Made by a program: the position numbers and the translations under genes. A stretch of DNA of 21,018 nucleotides from Acidobacteriota bacterium (GTDB taxonomy: Bacteria; Acidobacteriota; Terriglobia; Terriglobales; Acidobacteriaceae), in assembly GCA_021810735.1 (NCBI GenBank), contig JAJZIF010000012.1:1-21018 (forward strand). The letters are read 5' to 3'. Numbering within the stretch: position 1 is the stretch's first letter; the number at the start of each line of letters is the position of its first letter. Below, one piece after another: positions 12,768 to 20,932 of the stretch. Below the pieces are notes generated by a model, which was given only the letters and a program-made list of their open reading frames with translations, was not told where the DNA came from and searched no databases.

Positions 12768-14258
12768 CTAAGCATCCGAGAGTGCAATGGTCAGCACGGT
12801 AATGTCGTCTTCCTGTCCGAATCTGTGTGCCGTTTCAGCGATTTCGCGAGCCGAGTACAGGGTGAGCGCCGGCAGGCGGTCGAGGCCGAAGATCTCGCCG
12901 GCGGGCGAGCGAGCTTCCGGCACTCCATCCGAGACGAAAACCATGCGTTCACCGGGCCGGAGAGTGCCATGCGTGGCGCAATAGCTCTGATCGGGAGCAA
13001 TGCCGAGCGGAAGCGCGGGTTCGGTTGCGATTTCGACCCCTGAGACGAAGGGCGAGATATGCCCGGCATTGGCGAGGATGTAGTCGCCGCTGGGGGAAAT
13101 GCGGATGCAGCAAGCCGTTGTGAAGCCAAGCTCGCCCTGCGCGATGAGAGCGTTGTTAAGAGATGCGAGGATTTCATCCGGTTCGCAGGAGGTTTCTCGG
13201 TTGAGGGCGCCGAGAATCATGGCGACGCGCATGGCCGCGGTGAGCCCCTTGCCAGACACGTCTCCGACGAGGGCAACGAGGGATCCATCCGGGCCGGGTT
13301 GCAGAAAAAAGAGATCGCCGCCGACTTCACTGGCAGGCAGGTAAACCGACTGTACGTCAAAGCCGGGCAAGGTGCGTGAGGCGCGATTGAGGAGTAGCTG
13401 CTGAACAGTGCTGGCTGCCTGCAGTTCGGCGGAATAGGCGGCACGATCGCGCGCGGCGGTGACCATTTCGGCGCAGAGGAGAGCGTTCTCGAGTGCGGTG
13501 GCTGCGAGGAGCGCAATGGTGTTGAGCAGCTTGAGATCGGCTGAGGAATAGAACGCCTGCGGGTCAGTATTCGCAACGATGATTGCGCCAGAGGTAAGTT
13601 CTCCCGCACGAAGAGGTGCGCACATCAGTGACTGGAAGTGGCGCTCCTGATCAATGACGCGTGGGTCGGACGCGCAGTCATTGATGATTTCCGCAGTGCC
13701 ACGTTCGAGTACAGAGTGCAGGAAGCGCGACTCGACGCAGAGCGCATTGTGTGTTTTGACGATGTTGTCGGTGGGCGCTCCAAAGGAGGCGACTTCAATA
13801 ATCGCATCCAGGGCTTTGTCAAAGACGAAGATGGCTCCGCAGGTCGCTGAGATGAGCCGTTGTGCTTCCTGCAGGGCGCGCTGACCGACGGTGGTCACGT
13901 CAAGGAGGGCGGCGAGGTCTTCAGAGAGCTGCTCAATCAGATTGATTTCGCGGTAGAGGTGCAGAACTTCCGCGGCGAGCGCCCGTGATTCGGTCTCGCG
14001 CGATGCCAGATGGGTGAGGAGTTCCGCGATAGGGAGAGCCACCGCGGGATCGGCGATGACGTAGCCGACATCAGCGTCATTGACGTGAACGGGGAGGCGG
14101 GCTTGAGAAGGCGGTGCATCTGATGGAGCGCCAAGCAGAGGTCTGTCGAATGCGTCGACGATGCAGACGCGATTGCCCAAGGCAGAGCACAGGCTCTGAA
14201 TGGCTCCGGCGCTATGGGAGTCGGAGGCAAAGAGCGTTCTGAGCTTGAAACTCGGCAT
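12768..14258 (-). CDS. GAF-domain SpoIIE/RsbU-type serine phosphatase
   Basis: A 496-residue cytoplasmic PP2C-type phosphatase. I place the start at ATG 14258 (MPSFKLRTLFASD), four bases after the receiver stop; the frame extends 23 codons into that gene without a domain. Residues about 1-90 are a weakly recognisable N-terminal region, about 115-275 a GAF sensor domain (SEDLAALLDVTTVGQRALQEA, GTAEIIND, LMCAPLRAGE), then a short helix (AAYSAELQAASTVQQLLL) leading to the phosphatase. Metal-binding motifs are EVGGDLFFL, GDVSGKGLTAAM, SDGVPEA and GQEDDITVLTI. Such enzymes dephosphorylate anti-anti-sigma or STAS partners in partner-switching cascades, but no such partner gene is in the window. The link to the receiver and kinase indicates control by phosphorelay. 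Confidence 0.9.
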   Translation of the reverse strand: MPSFKLRTLFASDSHSAGAIQSLCSALGNRVCIVDAFDRPLLGAPSDAPPSQARLPVHVNDADVGYVIADPAVALPIAELLTHLASRETESRALAAEVLHLYREINLIEQLSEDLAALLDVTTVGQRALQEAQRLISATCGAIFVFDKALDAIIEVASFGAPTDNIVKTHNALCVESRFLHSVLERGTAEIINDCASDPRVIDQERHFQSLMCAPLRAGELTSGAIIVANTDPQAFYSSADLKLLNTIALLAATALENALLCAEMVTAARDRAAYSAELQAASTVQQLLLNRASRTLPGFDVQSVYLPASEVGGDLFFLQPGPDGSLVALVGDVSGKGLTAAMRVAMILGALNRETSCEPDEILASLNNALIAQGELGFTTACCIRISPSGDYILANAGHISPFVSGVEIATEPALPLGIAPDQSYCATHGTLRPGERMVFVSDGVPEARSPAGEIFGLDRLPALTLYSAREIAETAHRFGQEDDITVLTIALSDA

Positions 14259-14262
14259 TCGC

Positions 14263-14658
14263 TTACGAAGCGTCTCCAGTCTGATCCAACAGGTGGCGGA
14301 CTTTTTCAACAAGCATGTCGGGGTCAAAAGGCTTGGTCATGTAGAGGTCGGCACCAACCTCTTCGCCACGCTGCTTATCGAACTCCTGCCCCTTTGCGGT
14401 GAGCAGGATAATGCGGGTGTGTGTTTGCCCCCACTCATTCTTTACGGTATGGCAGACGTCGAACCCGTTCTTCTTGGGCATCATGACATCCAGCACGACG
14501 AGATTCGGCTGGTGTTCACGGATCGCATCCAATGCTTCTTCCCCGTTGGAGGCGGTGACAAGTTCCGCCCCTTCGTCTTCAAGATCCTCGAGGGCCTGCT
14601 GAATCAGCATGCGCAGATGGGCTTCGTCATCGACTATGAGTATTTTCATTGCATTCAC
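14263..14658 (-). CDS. Single-domain response regulator (CheY-like receiver)
   Basis: A 131-residue stand-alone receiver with no output domain. The start is GTG at 14658, overlapping the kinase TGA by 4 bases (GTGA). The ATG three codons later (MKILIVDDE) is the alternative. All receiver residues are present: acidic pair Asp10-Asp11, phospho-acceptor Asp57 in VVLDVMMPKKNG, Thr87 in ILLTAKG and Lys109 in MTKPFDP. It probably relays phosphate between the hybrid kinase and another protein, or binds the phosphatase encoded immediately downstream. Translational coupling supports a common complex. Confidence 0.95.
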   Translation of the reverse strand: MNAMKILIVDDEAHLRMLIQQALEDLEDEGAELVTASNGEEALDAIREHQPNLVVLDVMMPKKNGFDVCHTVKNEWGQTHTRIILLTAKGQEFDKQRGEEVGADLYMTKPFDPDMLVEKVRHLLDQTGDAS

Positions 14659-17600
14659 TGGTAGATCAAAAAGAGTACGTTCTCCATACCTTTTTCAAAG
14701 CGGAGGGCCTTTACGTTGTCATTGCCGGACAACATTGAACTGAGAATGATGACGTCCGGACGGGAGTCAACTGCTTTTGAGAACAGCTCTGACCCATTGG
14801 ATTCGACCACCTGGTAGCCACGTGCTTCGAGGACATCGGTGAGGCTTCTGAGCGTGGAGGCATCCTCGTCGACCACCATGACTTTTTTGCGGGATATGCC
14901 CTGACCGAAGAGCGTGTCGATTTCCTGAAAGAGCGAAGGGGTATCAATGGGCTTGGTCAGGTAGCGGTCGACGCCGAGGCGGTAGCCACGTTCCTTGTCT
15001 TCGACGATGGAGAGAATGATGATGGGGATCTGCATGGTGAGCGGATCATTCTTGAGAACCGCTGCTACATCAAAACCATTCATTTCGGGCATCATGACGT
15101 CGAGAATGACGAGTCCTGGTGTTTCCTCGCGGATCATGGACAGGGCTTTGCGACCGTTTTCGGCGAGCCGGACCCTGTAGCCCGCATCGCTCAGTTCCTG
15201 CCGAAGGAGTGAGCGGATATGGGGGTCGTCGTCGACAACGAGGATGGATTTATCGTTTGTCTGATGGGAGGCAACTTTCTCGCGCAATTCCTTTACGAGA
15301 GCGGTGAGATCGATGGCGCGATGGCGGTGGGATGCGTCAGTTCCTTCAGAGCCCGGGATGGGAATGGTGAAGGAGAATGTACTGCCGTAACCGAGTTCGC
15401 TTTCCACCCAGATCCGTCCGCCGTGGTGCTCGACGATTTCCTTGCAGATGGGCAGGCCAAGGCCGGTGCCTTTTGGCTTGTCGGTGAGGGTATCGCCGAC
15501 CTGCTTGAACTTTTCGAAGACTTTGGGTTGATCGGGCGGCGCGATGCCAACGCCGGAGTCCTTCACGCTGATCACCAGTTCGCCATCCTGCCGGCGGGCG
15601 GAACATTGAATGGATCCGTGGTCAGTAAATTTGACCGCATTGGAGATCAGGTTGATGACGACCTGAATGAGGCGGTGCTCGTCGCCTTCGATCCTGGGCA
15701 AATCCGGCTCGACGTTGCAAATGAGTTCGAGGTCTTTTGCTTCGAAGAGGGAGGAAGTGGCGGCGGTGGCGCGTTCGATAATGTCAGCGATGGAGACGCT
15801 GCCCATGTTCCAGGTGAACTTGCCGGCCTCAATCTTGGCGAGGTCGAGAACGTCGTCGATGAGCTTGGTGAGGCGTTCCCCTTCGCTGACGACGACGTTG
15901 AGGTTTTCAATCACCTGCTGCTTGGTCTGATCGACCTTGTGGTCGCCACCGGGAATGAGCGGGAAAAGGCGCTCGACGAGGCGGCGGCGAATGATTTTGG
16001 CGAAGCCGAGCACAGAGGTGAGCGGCGTGCGGAGCTCGTGGCTGACGGTGGAGAGAAATGCGCTCTTGGCGGCGTCGGCCTCTTCGGCGGCAGCTTTGGC
16101 CTGGCGAGTTTCTTCAAACAGTTTCGCGTTGTGGAAGGCGACGCCGACAGCGGAGGCGATGGTGGAGAGCAACTGCTGGTCGGCTTCGCGAAACTTCCAG
16201 TCGGGATCAGTGGACTGCACGCCGATGACGCCGATGATTTCTCCGCCGGAGCGGATGGGCACGGCGAGGAATGAAGTGGTATCGATGCCGATCTTCTCGA
16301 TGCCCAATTTGACGCGGCTGGCCTCCATGCCTTCGTTGATGAGCATCGGTTGCCCGGTGCGAATGATCTGCGAGGTGAAGCCTGGGCCGAAGGGGCGGGA
16401 TGCGAGCGTTACGCCAAAAGCGTAAGGGAAGTGCAGGGTCATCGTTTCGCGATCAAGGAGCGAGACGAAGGCGATGGGGGCATGGAAGAGGTCGCGGACC
16501 TGATCGCCAACCAACTGGAGGAGGCGTTCCTGATCCAGTTGGGAGGCGAGTGCCTGGGTGATTCGGTTGATGGTGACGAGTTCGGCGGCGCGTTCGCTGA
16601 CCTCTTTTTCGCGTTGATTGATGGTGAGATATGCGTCGGCATTGTCGAGGGCAATGCTGGTGTAGGAAGCGAGATTCTGGAGGAGCTGGACGTGCTCCTT
16701 GGTGTAAGCGTGTTTCTTGAAGCTTTGGGTGCTGAGGACGCCGAGGATCCGGTCCTTGGCGATGAGGGGCAGATAGATCATCGACATGGGCGGCTGGGCC
16801 GCAGTGCCGTCATCGAGGATGCCGCCTGTGTGTGCGTAGGATTCGATGTAGCGGGCGTACTCGGTTTCAATGTCGTTGATGAGGATGGGGTAGCGATGGT
16901 CGATGCACCAGACGGCGAGTTGGTTTTTATCGTCCATGCTGCGTGTATAGGGGGCGTAGCGCTTGCCGTTTTCGATGGCGAGCGTGTATTCGATGAGACG
17001 CCTTTCGGGCCGGTAGAGTCCGACGCCGAAGACGGTGGCGTCGACGATTTGATTGACGCGTTCGTAGAGCTTGAAAAGGATGGTGTTGAGATCCAGTGAA
17101 GCAGTGATTTCGCGGCCGATCTCACTGAGCATCTCAATGCTTTCTTTTTGCGCGGCGATTTCGGCGGCCTGGGTCCGCAGTTCGCCGGTGCGCATGCGGA
17201 CGGTGTCCTCGAGGGCGCGGGCTTCGGCTTCGAGGTTTTCGGTCTGGCGACGGGCTTTTTCGCGCTCATACGTCATGATGAGCCACCAGCCGAAGAGGGC
17301 CATGAGGAGCAGCACGATGACGTAGACGACGTTGGCCGCGGTGGATGCGTACCAGGGCGGGGTGATGATGAAGGAGAAATCGGCCTCTTTGCCGAGGACG
17401 CCGCTGCCGGTGCGCGAGACGACGCGGAAGCGGTAGTGGCCAGGAGTAAGGCCACTGTAGTTGGCCTGGGCCTGCTTGTCCCAGTTGGACCAGGTGTGGT
17501 CAGCGCCCTGCAGCATGTAGCGGAACTGGGTGCCGGCAGGGTCCGCGAAACTGGGAGACGCGAACTGGAATTGCATGGTGCGGGTTCCGGGAGGGAGCCT

Positions 17601-19679
17601 GAGTGGCGGGCTGGAGGCCAGGCGGGTTCCACCGAAAAGGATTTTTGAGCCGGAGGCGACTTCGCGAATGAGGGTGGGCGCTGGCGCCTGGGGCGGAATG
17701 TGCATGGCCGGATTGAACCGGACAAGGTTATTGTTTGCGAGCCAGTATCCGTCAGAGAGTCTGCCGACGAAGGAGTCCTTAAATTGTGTGAGGACTTGAA
17801 AGCGCTTTTCTTCGAGGCGGAAGCGGCCATCCGGTTGATGTACGAAGACGCCGATGCGCTGGCCCATGGAAGAGTCTGTTTCCGACCACACATTGCCGTC
17901 CGGCAGCGCGAAGACCAGGGGGAGGACATCGGGCGCATTCATGGGCAACAAGAACTGGTTATCGACGACGAATTTTTGCGTGGAGGGGTCCCATCGATAG
18001 AGGTCGTCGTGACCCAGGGAGGAGGCGTAGATGCTTCCATCGACGTATTGGACGATCATTCTCGCGCCCGGAGGCAAGCCCTGTTTTGCGCCGATGGCCT
18101 CGAATTTCGCATTCTTCATTCCTGACGGAGGAATTTTGATGCGGATCACCACGCGACTGCTGCCGCTGACCCAGAGGTTGCCATTGTCGTCCTGAGCCAA
18201 CTCCTGGGCTGCATAGACCAGATGAGGAACAGTGCCTTCGGTTTTCCAACCGTGGCCTTCCCAGCGCATGGAGCCGACGCTGCTCTCGTAGCCGATGAGC
18301 ACTCTCGAAGGCGTTTTCTTCGACTGCAACAAGTCGTAGGCTCCCTGGTTGATGGAGGGCAATGCCGGGATGAGTCGATTCCCCTTAAGAACCATTGGGC
18401 CTCCACCTGAGCCAACGAGCAATTGTTCCGGGGCATGGTCGGCGAGGTCTTTGAAGTCGATCATCCAAAAGCCCTGGCTGCCTCCCTGGATCGCCCGTTG
18501 GGATGGGAGTCCGGTATGCGGATTCGTGACGATTTGTACAAGAGGAGCGATCGAGTTCTGTGTGGTGGCATACAGCTTGCCCTGAAAGCGAATGACATCG
18601 CCCGGGAAGTTGCGGGCGAAGATAGATACCGGGGAGTTGATGGCAACGCGGGAAACGCCCTTATCGGAACCAAGCCAGAGAGCACCGTGCCGATCCTGAA
18701 ATGCGGTGAGGATCTGAGAGCTCATTAATCCGGCCTGACGGTTGAGTATCTGGAGAAGTTTGCCTTGGCGATTGAGCAGCACGGCGCCGCCGGCGATGGT
18801 GGTTACGCAGAGATCGCCATCGCTCAGGAGGAGTGTCGTGTAGAGCTGATGCTTTTTCAGGTAGCTGTCCGCCTGAGTGTGAAAGGGGACAGCTTTTTGA
18901 CCGTTGTAGATGGAAAGCAGACTGGAAGTGGTGGGACCGTATGCGTTTGTCTGGGAGATGAGGATTTGGCCGTTATCCCAAGGGTGAAGGAAGAGTTTGT
19001 GTGCGTGGCTGTAGGCGGAACCGCCCGGAAGGGGCTTGAGCTGGTCGCCGATGATTTTCTCGAGGCCGACGCCGGTCTGGTCTGTATAGACCTGGCCGCG
19101 GACGCTGGACAATGCCTGAAAAGTTTGTCCATGTTCCGGCGACCAAACATGCATACGTTCGCCATCCCACCGGAAGGTGTACTCGTACGACTGAAAGTAG
19201 ACGCCGGTGGGCGTGTAGAGTGTATGCCAGACGTCGCTGAAACCACGGTCTTGCTGAGGGATCTTGCCTATGAGCGATACATAATGAAGTTTGCCCGCTG
19301 AGTCGGGCCGAAGGTATCCAATGGTTGCGGTTCCGCCCACCCAGACGCGGCCTTTGGAGTCCACCGCGAGCGAACGCACATTTACCGATGGAATGAAGAT
19401 CTGACGCCAGCGCGTGCCATCGTACTGCAGGACGGCGGGGCCTGTGTCTCCCACATAAATCATGCCCTCGGGACCTTGGGCAATCGTCCAAACCTGATTG
19501 GAGTTATTGATGTCGGTGACTGAATAATTATGGATGATGGGGAAGCCGCGCATGGCCGGGGCCGACGGTGACGCAGCTAGTTTTGCAGCAGGCGGCTGCG
19601 CGAGGGCACCGGTGAGGGACAAGGCAGAGAGCAGAGCCAGTCCGCAGAGTTGCGCGGTAATTGACGAACGTTTCTTCAC
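14655..19679 (-). CDS. Beta-propeller hybrid histidine kinase with two GAF domains and receiver(s)
   Basis: A 1674-residue membrane sensor. I choose GTG at 19679, preceded by GGAAGAG, because it opens a signal peptide (VKKRSSITAQLCGLALLSAL); the frame continues to 19796 without a domain. Order: periplasmic two-component-regulator propeller (about 45-700, blades such as GRVWVGGTATIGYL, HGALWLGSDKGVSRV, NGNLWVSGSS); Y_Y_Y domain ending near 760 (NYSGLTPGHYRFRVVSR); one membrane segment at about 780-800; coiled coil; two GAF domains (about 860-1010 and 1030-1180); HisKA with phospho-acceptor His1214 in SHELRTPLTS; HATPase (ISNAVKFTDHG, DSGVGIA, GTGLGLPICKE); receiver with Asp1527 in VILDVMMPEMNG; and a short second receiver-like segment (about 1597-1674) lacking the acceptor Asp. 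Propeller kinases of this kind often sense carbohydrates; the ligand here is unknown. It is first in an operon with the receiver and phosphatase. Confidence 0.95.
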   Translation of the reverse strand: MKKRSSITAQLCGLALLSALSLTGALAQPPAAKLAASPSAPAMRGFPIIHNYSVTDINNSNQVWTIAQGPEGMIYVGDTGPAVLQYDGTRWRQIFIPSVNVRSLAVDSKGRVWVGGTATIGYLRPDSAGKLHYVSLIGKIPQQDRGFSDVWHTLYTPTGVYFQSYEYTFRWDGERMHVWSPEHGQTFQALSSVRGQVYTDQTGVGLEKIIGDQLKPLPGGSAYSHAHKLFLHPWDNGQILISQTNAYGPTTSSLLSIYNGQKAVPFHTQADSYLKKHQLYTTLLLSDGDLCVTTIAGGAVLLNRQGKLLQILNRQAGLMSSQILTAFQDRHGALWLGSDKGVSRVAINSPVSIFARNFPGDVIRFQGKLYATTQNSIAPLVQIVTNPHTGLPSQRAIQGGSQGFWMIDFKDLADHAPEQLLVGSGGGPMVLKGNRLIPALPSINQGAYDLLQSKKTPSRVLIGYESSVGSMRWEGHGWKTEGTVPHLVYAAQELAQDDNGNLWVSGSSRVVIRIKIPPSGMKNAKFEAIGAKQGLPPGARMIVQYVDGSIYASSLGHDDLYRWDPSTQKFVVDNQFLLPMNAPDVLPLVFALPDGNVWSETDSSMGQRIGVFVHQPDGRFRLEEKRFQVLTQFKDSFVGRLSDGYWLANNNLVRFNPAMHIPPQAPAPTLIREVASGSKILFGGTRLASSPPLRLPPGTRTMQFQFASPSFADPAGTQFRYMLQGADHTWSNWDKQAQANYSGLTPGHYRFRVVSRTGSGVLGKEADFSFIITPPWYASTAANVVYVIVLLLMALFGWWLIMTYEREKARRQTENLEAEARALEDTVRMRTGELRTQAAEIAAQKESIEMLSEIGREITASLDLNTILFKLYERVNQIVDATVFGVGLYRPERRLIEYTLAIENGKRYAPYTRSMDDKNQLAVWCIDHRYPILINDIETEYARYIESYAHTGGILDDGTAAQPPMSMIYLPLIAKDRILGVLSTQSFKKHAYTKEHVQLLQNLASYTSIALDNADAYLTINQREKEVSERAAELVTINRITQALASQLDQERLLQLVGDQVRDLFHAPIAFVSLLDRETMTLHFPYAFGVTLASRPFGPGFTSQIIRTGQPMLINEGMEASRVKLGIEKIGIDTTSFLAVPIRSGGEIIGVIGVQSTDPDWKFREADQQLLSTIASAVGVAFHNAKLFEETRQAKAAAEEADAAKSAFLSTVSHELRTPLTSVLGFAKIIRRRLVERLFPLIPGGDHKVDQTKQQVIENLNVVVSEGERLTKLIDDVLDLAKIEAGKFTWNMGSVSIADIIERATAATSSLFEAKDLELICNVEPDLPRIEGDEHRLIQVVINLISNAVKFTDHGSIQCSARRQDGELVISVKDSGVGIAPPDQPKVFEKFKQVGDTLTDKPKGTGLGLPICKEIVEHHGGRIWVESELGYGSTFSFTIPIPGSEGTDASHRHRAIDLTALVKELREKVASHQTNDKSILVVDDDPHIRSLLRQELSDAGYRVRLAENGRKALSMIREETPGLVILDVMMPEMNGFDVAAVLKNDPLTMQIPIIILSIVEDKERGYRLGVDRYLTKPIDTPSLFQEIDTLFGQGISRKKVMVVDEDASTLRSLTDVLEARGYQVVESNGSELFSKAVDSRPDVIILSSMLSGNDNVKALRFEKGMENVLFLIYQ

Positions 19680-19742
19680 ACACTCTTCCCGGGTCTTTGG
19701 AAGTTCGTGTGAGATTACGGGCGGTAGTTCCCGGGGGGAGAA

Positions 19743-19754
19743 TCCCACTTGGGA
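19743..19754. repeat. Short inverted repeat TCCCA-CT-TGGGA
   Basis: A perfect 5-bp inverted repeat with a 2-base centre, about 65 bases upstream of the kinase start. It shares its half-site with the larger inverted repeats at 19873-19962, so it may be one copy of the same element or a binding site for a regulator of the kinase operon. Confidence 0.35.
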
Positions 19755-19872
19755 GGCAAAGTTACCATGCGCCCACGGCAGGCGCAAGGGAAACAAGGAT
19801 TTGACTTTATGGAAATTTGCGGGCCATGGTGGGGAGGGTCTTGCCGCATAGAGGCTGGGGGCTGCGGGGTCG

Positions 19873-19918
19873 GGGATTTTCCCTGCGAATCAGAGGCGTG
19901 ATTGCGTCGGAAAATCCC
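19873..19918. repeat. Inverted repeat GGGATTTTCC / GGAAAATCCC
   Basis: Perfect 10-base arms at 19873-19882 and 19909-19918 enclose 26 bases. Inside, AATC (19888-19891) and GATT (19900-19903) can extend the pairing across a 5/5 internal loop. There is no T-tract on either side, so it is not a standard intrinsic terminator. It overlaps the palindrome at 19915-19927. Confidence 0.55.
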
Positions 19919-19927
19919 ACGGTGGGA
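19915..19927. repeat. 13-base palindrome TCCCAC-G-GTGGGA
   Basis: Perfect 6-base arms surround a single central base. Read on the minus strand, the second arm is followed by TTTTCC, so it might contribute to stopping transcription from the alpha-galactosidase remnant. The loop would be very small unless the inner pairs stay open. A protein-binding site is equally possible. Confidence 0.45.
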
Positions 19928-19936
19928 CTCAGGGCC

Positions 19937-19962
19937 TGGGATTCGGGCGGCGAGGAATCCCA
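19937..19962 (-). terminator. Hairpin just downstream of the alpha-galactosidase stop
   Basis: TGGGATTC (19937-19944) and GAATCCCA (19955-19962) are perfect 8-base arms with a 10-base GC-rich loop. They begin 7 bases after the minus-strand stop of the alpha-galactosidase remnant, the usual place for a 3'-end hairpin. No clear T-run follows directly, so termination activity is uncertain. Confidence 0.45.
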
Positions 19963-19969
19963 AGGGCGG

Positions 19970-20932
19970 TTATTGCGCGCGATCGAGTTCGAGCAGTGCT
20001 GCTTTGAAGTCGCCGCGCAGAAGGAGCTGCACGCCGGCATGCATCCAGTAAGCTCCGCTGGCACTGGTGGGAGTGCCGGGAGCGGCTTTGCCATCGAGCA
20101 TGCGGAAGCTATAGGTAGCTGAGGGGTTGAGTCCGCGCAGATAAATACGCGGGAACGGATAGCCCATCTGACTGGAATGCAAATAGGCGAAGGCTACGGT
20201 CTGCTGGTGGTCCTGGCTGACGTATTCGTTGACGGCGTACTCACTACCGTGCAGCGGCGAGATGAGGCGGTAGAGCGAGCCGTGCTGCACGGTGGCACGG
20301 ATGGTTTTATACTGCGCGACCATTTTGCGTGCAGTGGCGAAGTCCTGGGGCGTCCACTTGTTGAGATTGGCGCCGATACCGAGTGAGCCTTCCATGGATA
20401 CCAGGAATCGGTATTGCAGCGAGGTGACGCGGCCGTTGACCCAGTTGGGGGAGCCGGTGACCCAGGCCATCATGACGCCGGGTGTGTAGGCGTAGGTGAA
20501 GCCCTGCTGGATGGAGAGGCGGTCAAAGGGATCGGTGTTGTCGGAGGGCCAGACCTCGTCGGTGTAGCGCATGATGCCCAGGTCAACGCGGCCTCCTCCG
20601 CCGGAGCAGGCTTCGATTTCGACGTTGGGGTGTTTGGCGCGCAGCTCGCGCATGATGGAGTAGAGGTTACGGATGTACTTGACGTAGACTTCCTGCTCCT
20701 GATCAGGCGGCACGGCGGGCCAGCCGGGCTCGGCCCAGTTACGGTTGTAGTCCCACTTGATGAAGGAAATATCGTTGTGCGAGAGCAGATTGTCGAGGAC
20801 GTGGAAGACGTAAGCCTTGACGTCTGGCCGGGCGAGGTTGAGCACGAGCTGGTTGCGAGCCTCGGAGCGCGGGCGGCCTGGGAAGTTGAGGACCCAGTCC
20901 GGATGCTTGCGGTAGAGTTCGATTGAGTCCAT
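19970..20932 (-). pseudogene. 5'-truncated GH36 alpha-galactosidase (C-terminal part only)
   Basis: The 320-residue frame matches the catalytic and C-terminal parts of glycoside hydrolase family 36, which removes alpha-1,6-linked galactose from raffinose-type sugars. DSIELYRKHPDWVLNFPGRP, NQLVLNLARPDV, the nucleophile Asp61 in KWDYNR and the acid/base Asp131 in SDNTDPFDRL are all there, with the family's usual 70-residue spacing. Family members are about 700-740 residues with the nucleophile near 480, so roughly 400 N-terminal residues, including the N-terminal beta-sandwich and half of the barrel, are missing. Directly upstream of ATG 20932 the frame reads LLLQKF and then a stop at 20951-20953, not the expected family sequence (a WVEPEM-type strand). 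No Shine-Dalgarno is apparent. The C-terminus looks intact. I infer a deletion or insertion junction near 20933, so the product is very unlikely to be an active enzyme. Confidence 0.85.

Larger units (their letters stand above)
19680..19969. other. Intergenic region between the kinase and the alpha-galactosidase remnant
   Basis: About 290 bases with no convincing gene. It should contain the promoter of the kinase operon, but I cannot pick a clear -35/-10 pair. Its notable content is the set of TGGGA/TCCCA inverted repeats described separately. Confidence 0.6.

Noticed and set aside
15219..16274. Long plus-strand frame (351 codons) antisense to the kinase
   Set aside because: It is very acidic and Val/Asp/Gly-rich, the composition produced by reading a GC-rich gene on its opposite strand. 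It lies fully inside the HisKA/HATPase region and has no ribosome site or family pattern.
16350..17099. Plus-strand frame of 249 codons antisense to the GAF domains
   Set aside because: It has the same shadow composition as the frame at 15219-16274 and overlaps a clearly real kinase on the other strand.
19680..19796. Longer start of the hybrid kinase
   Set aside because: The extra 39 residues precede the signal peptide and would block normal export. GTG 19679 has a ribosome site and opens the signal peptide directly.
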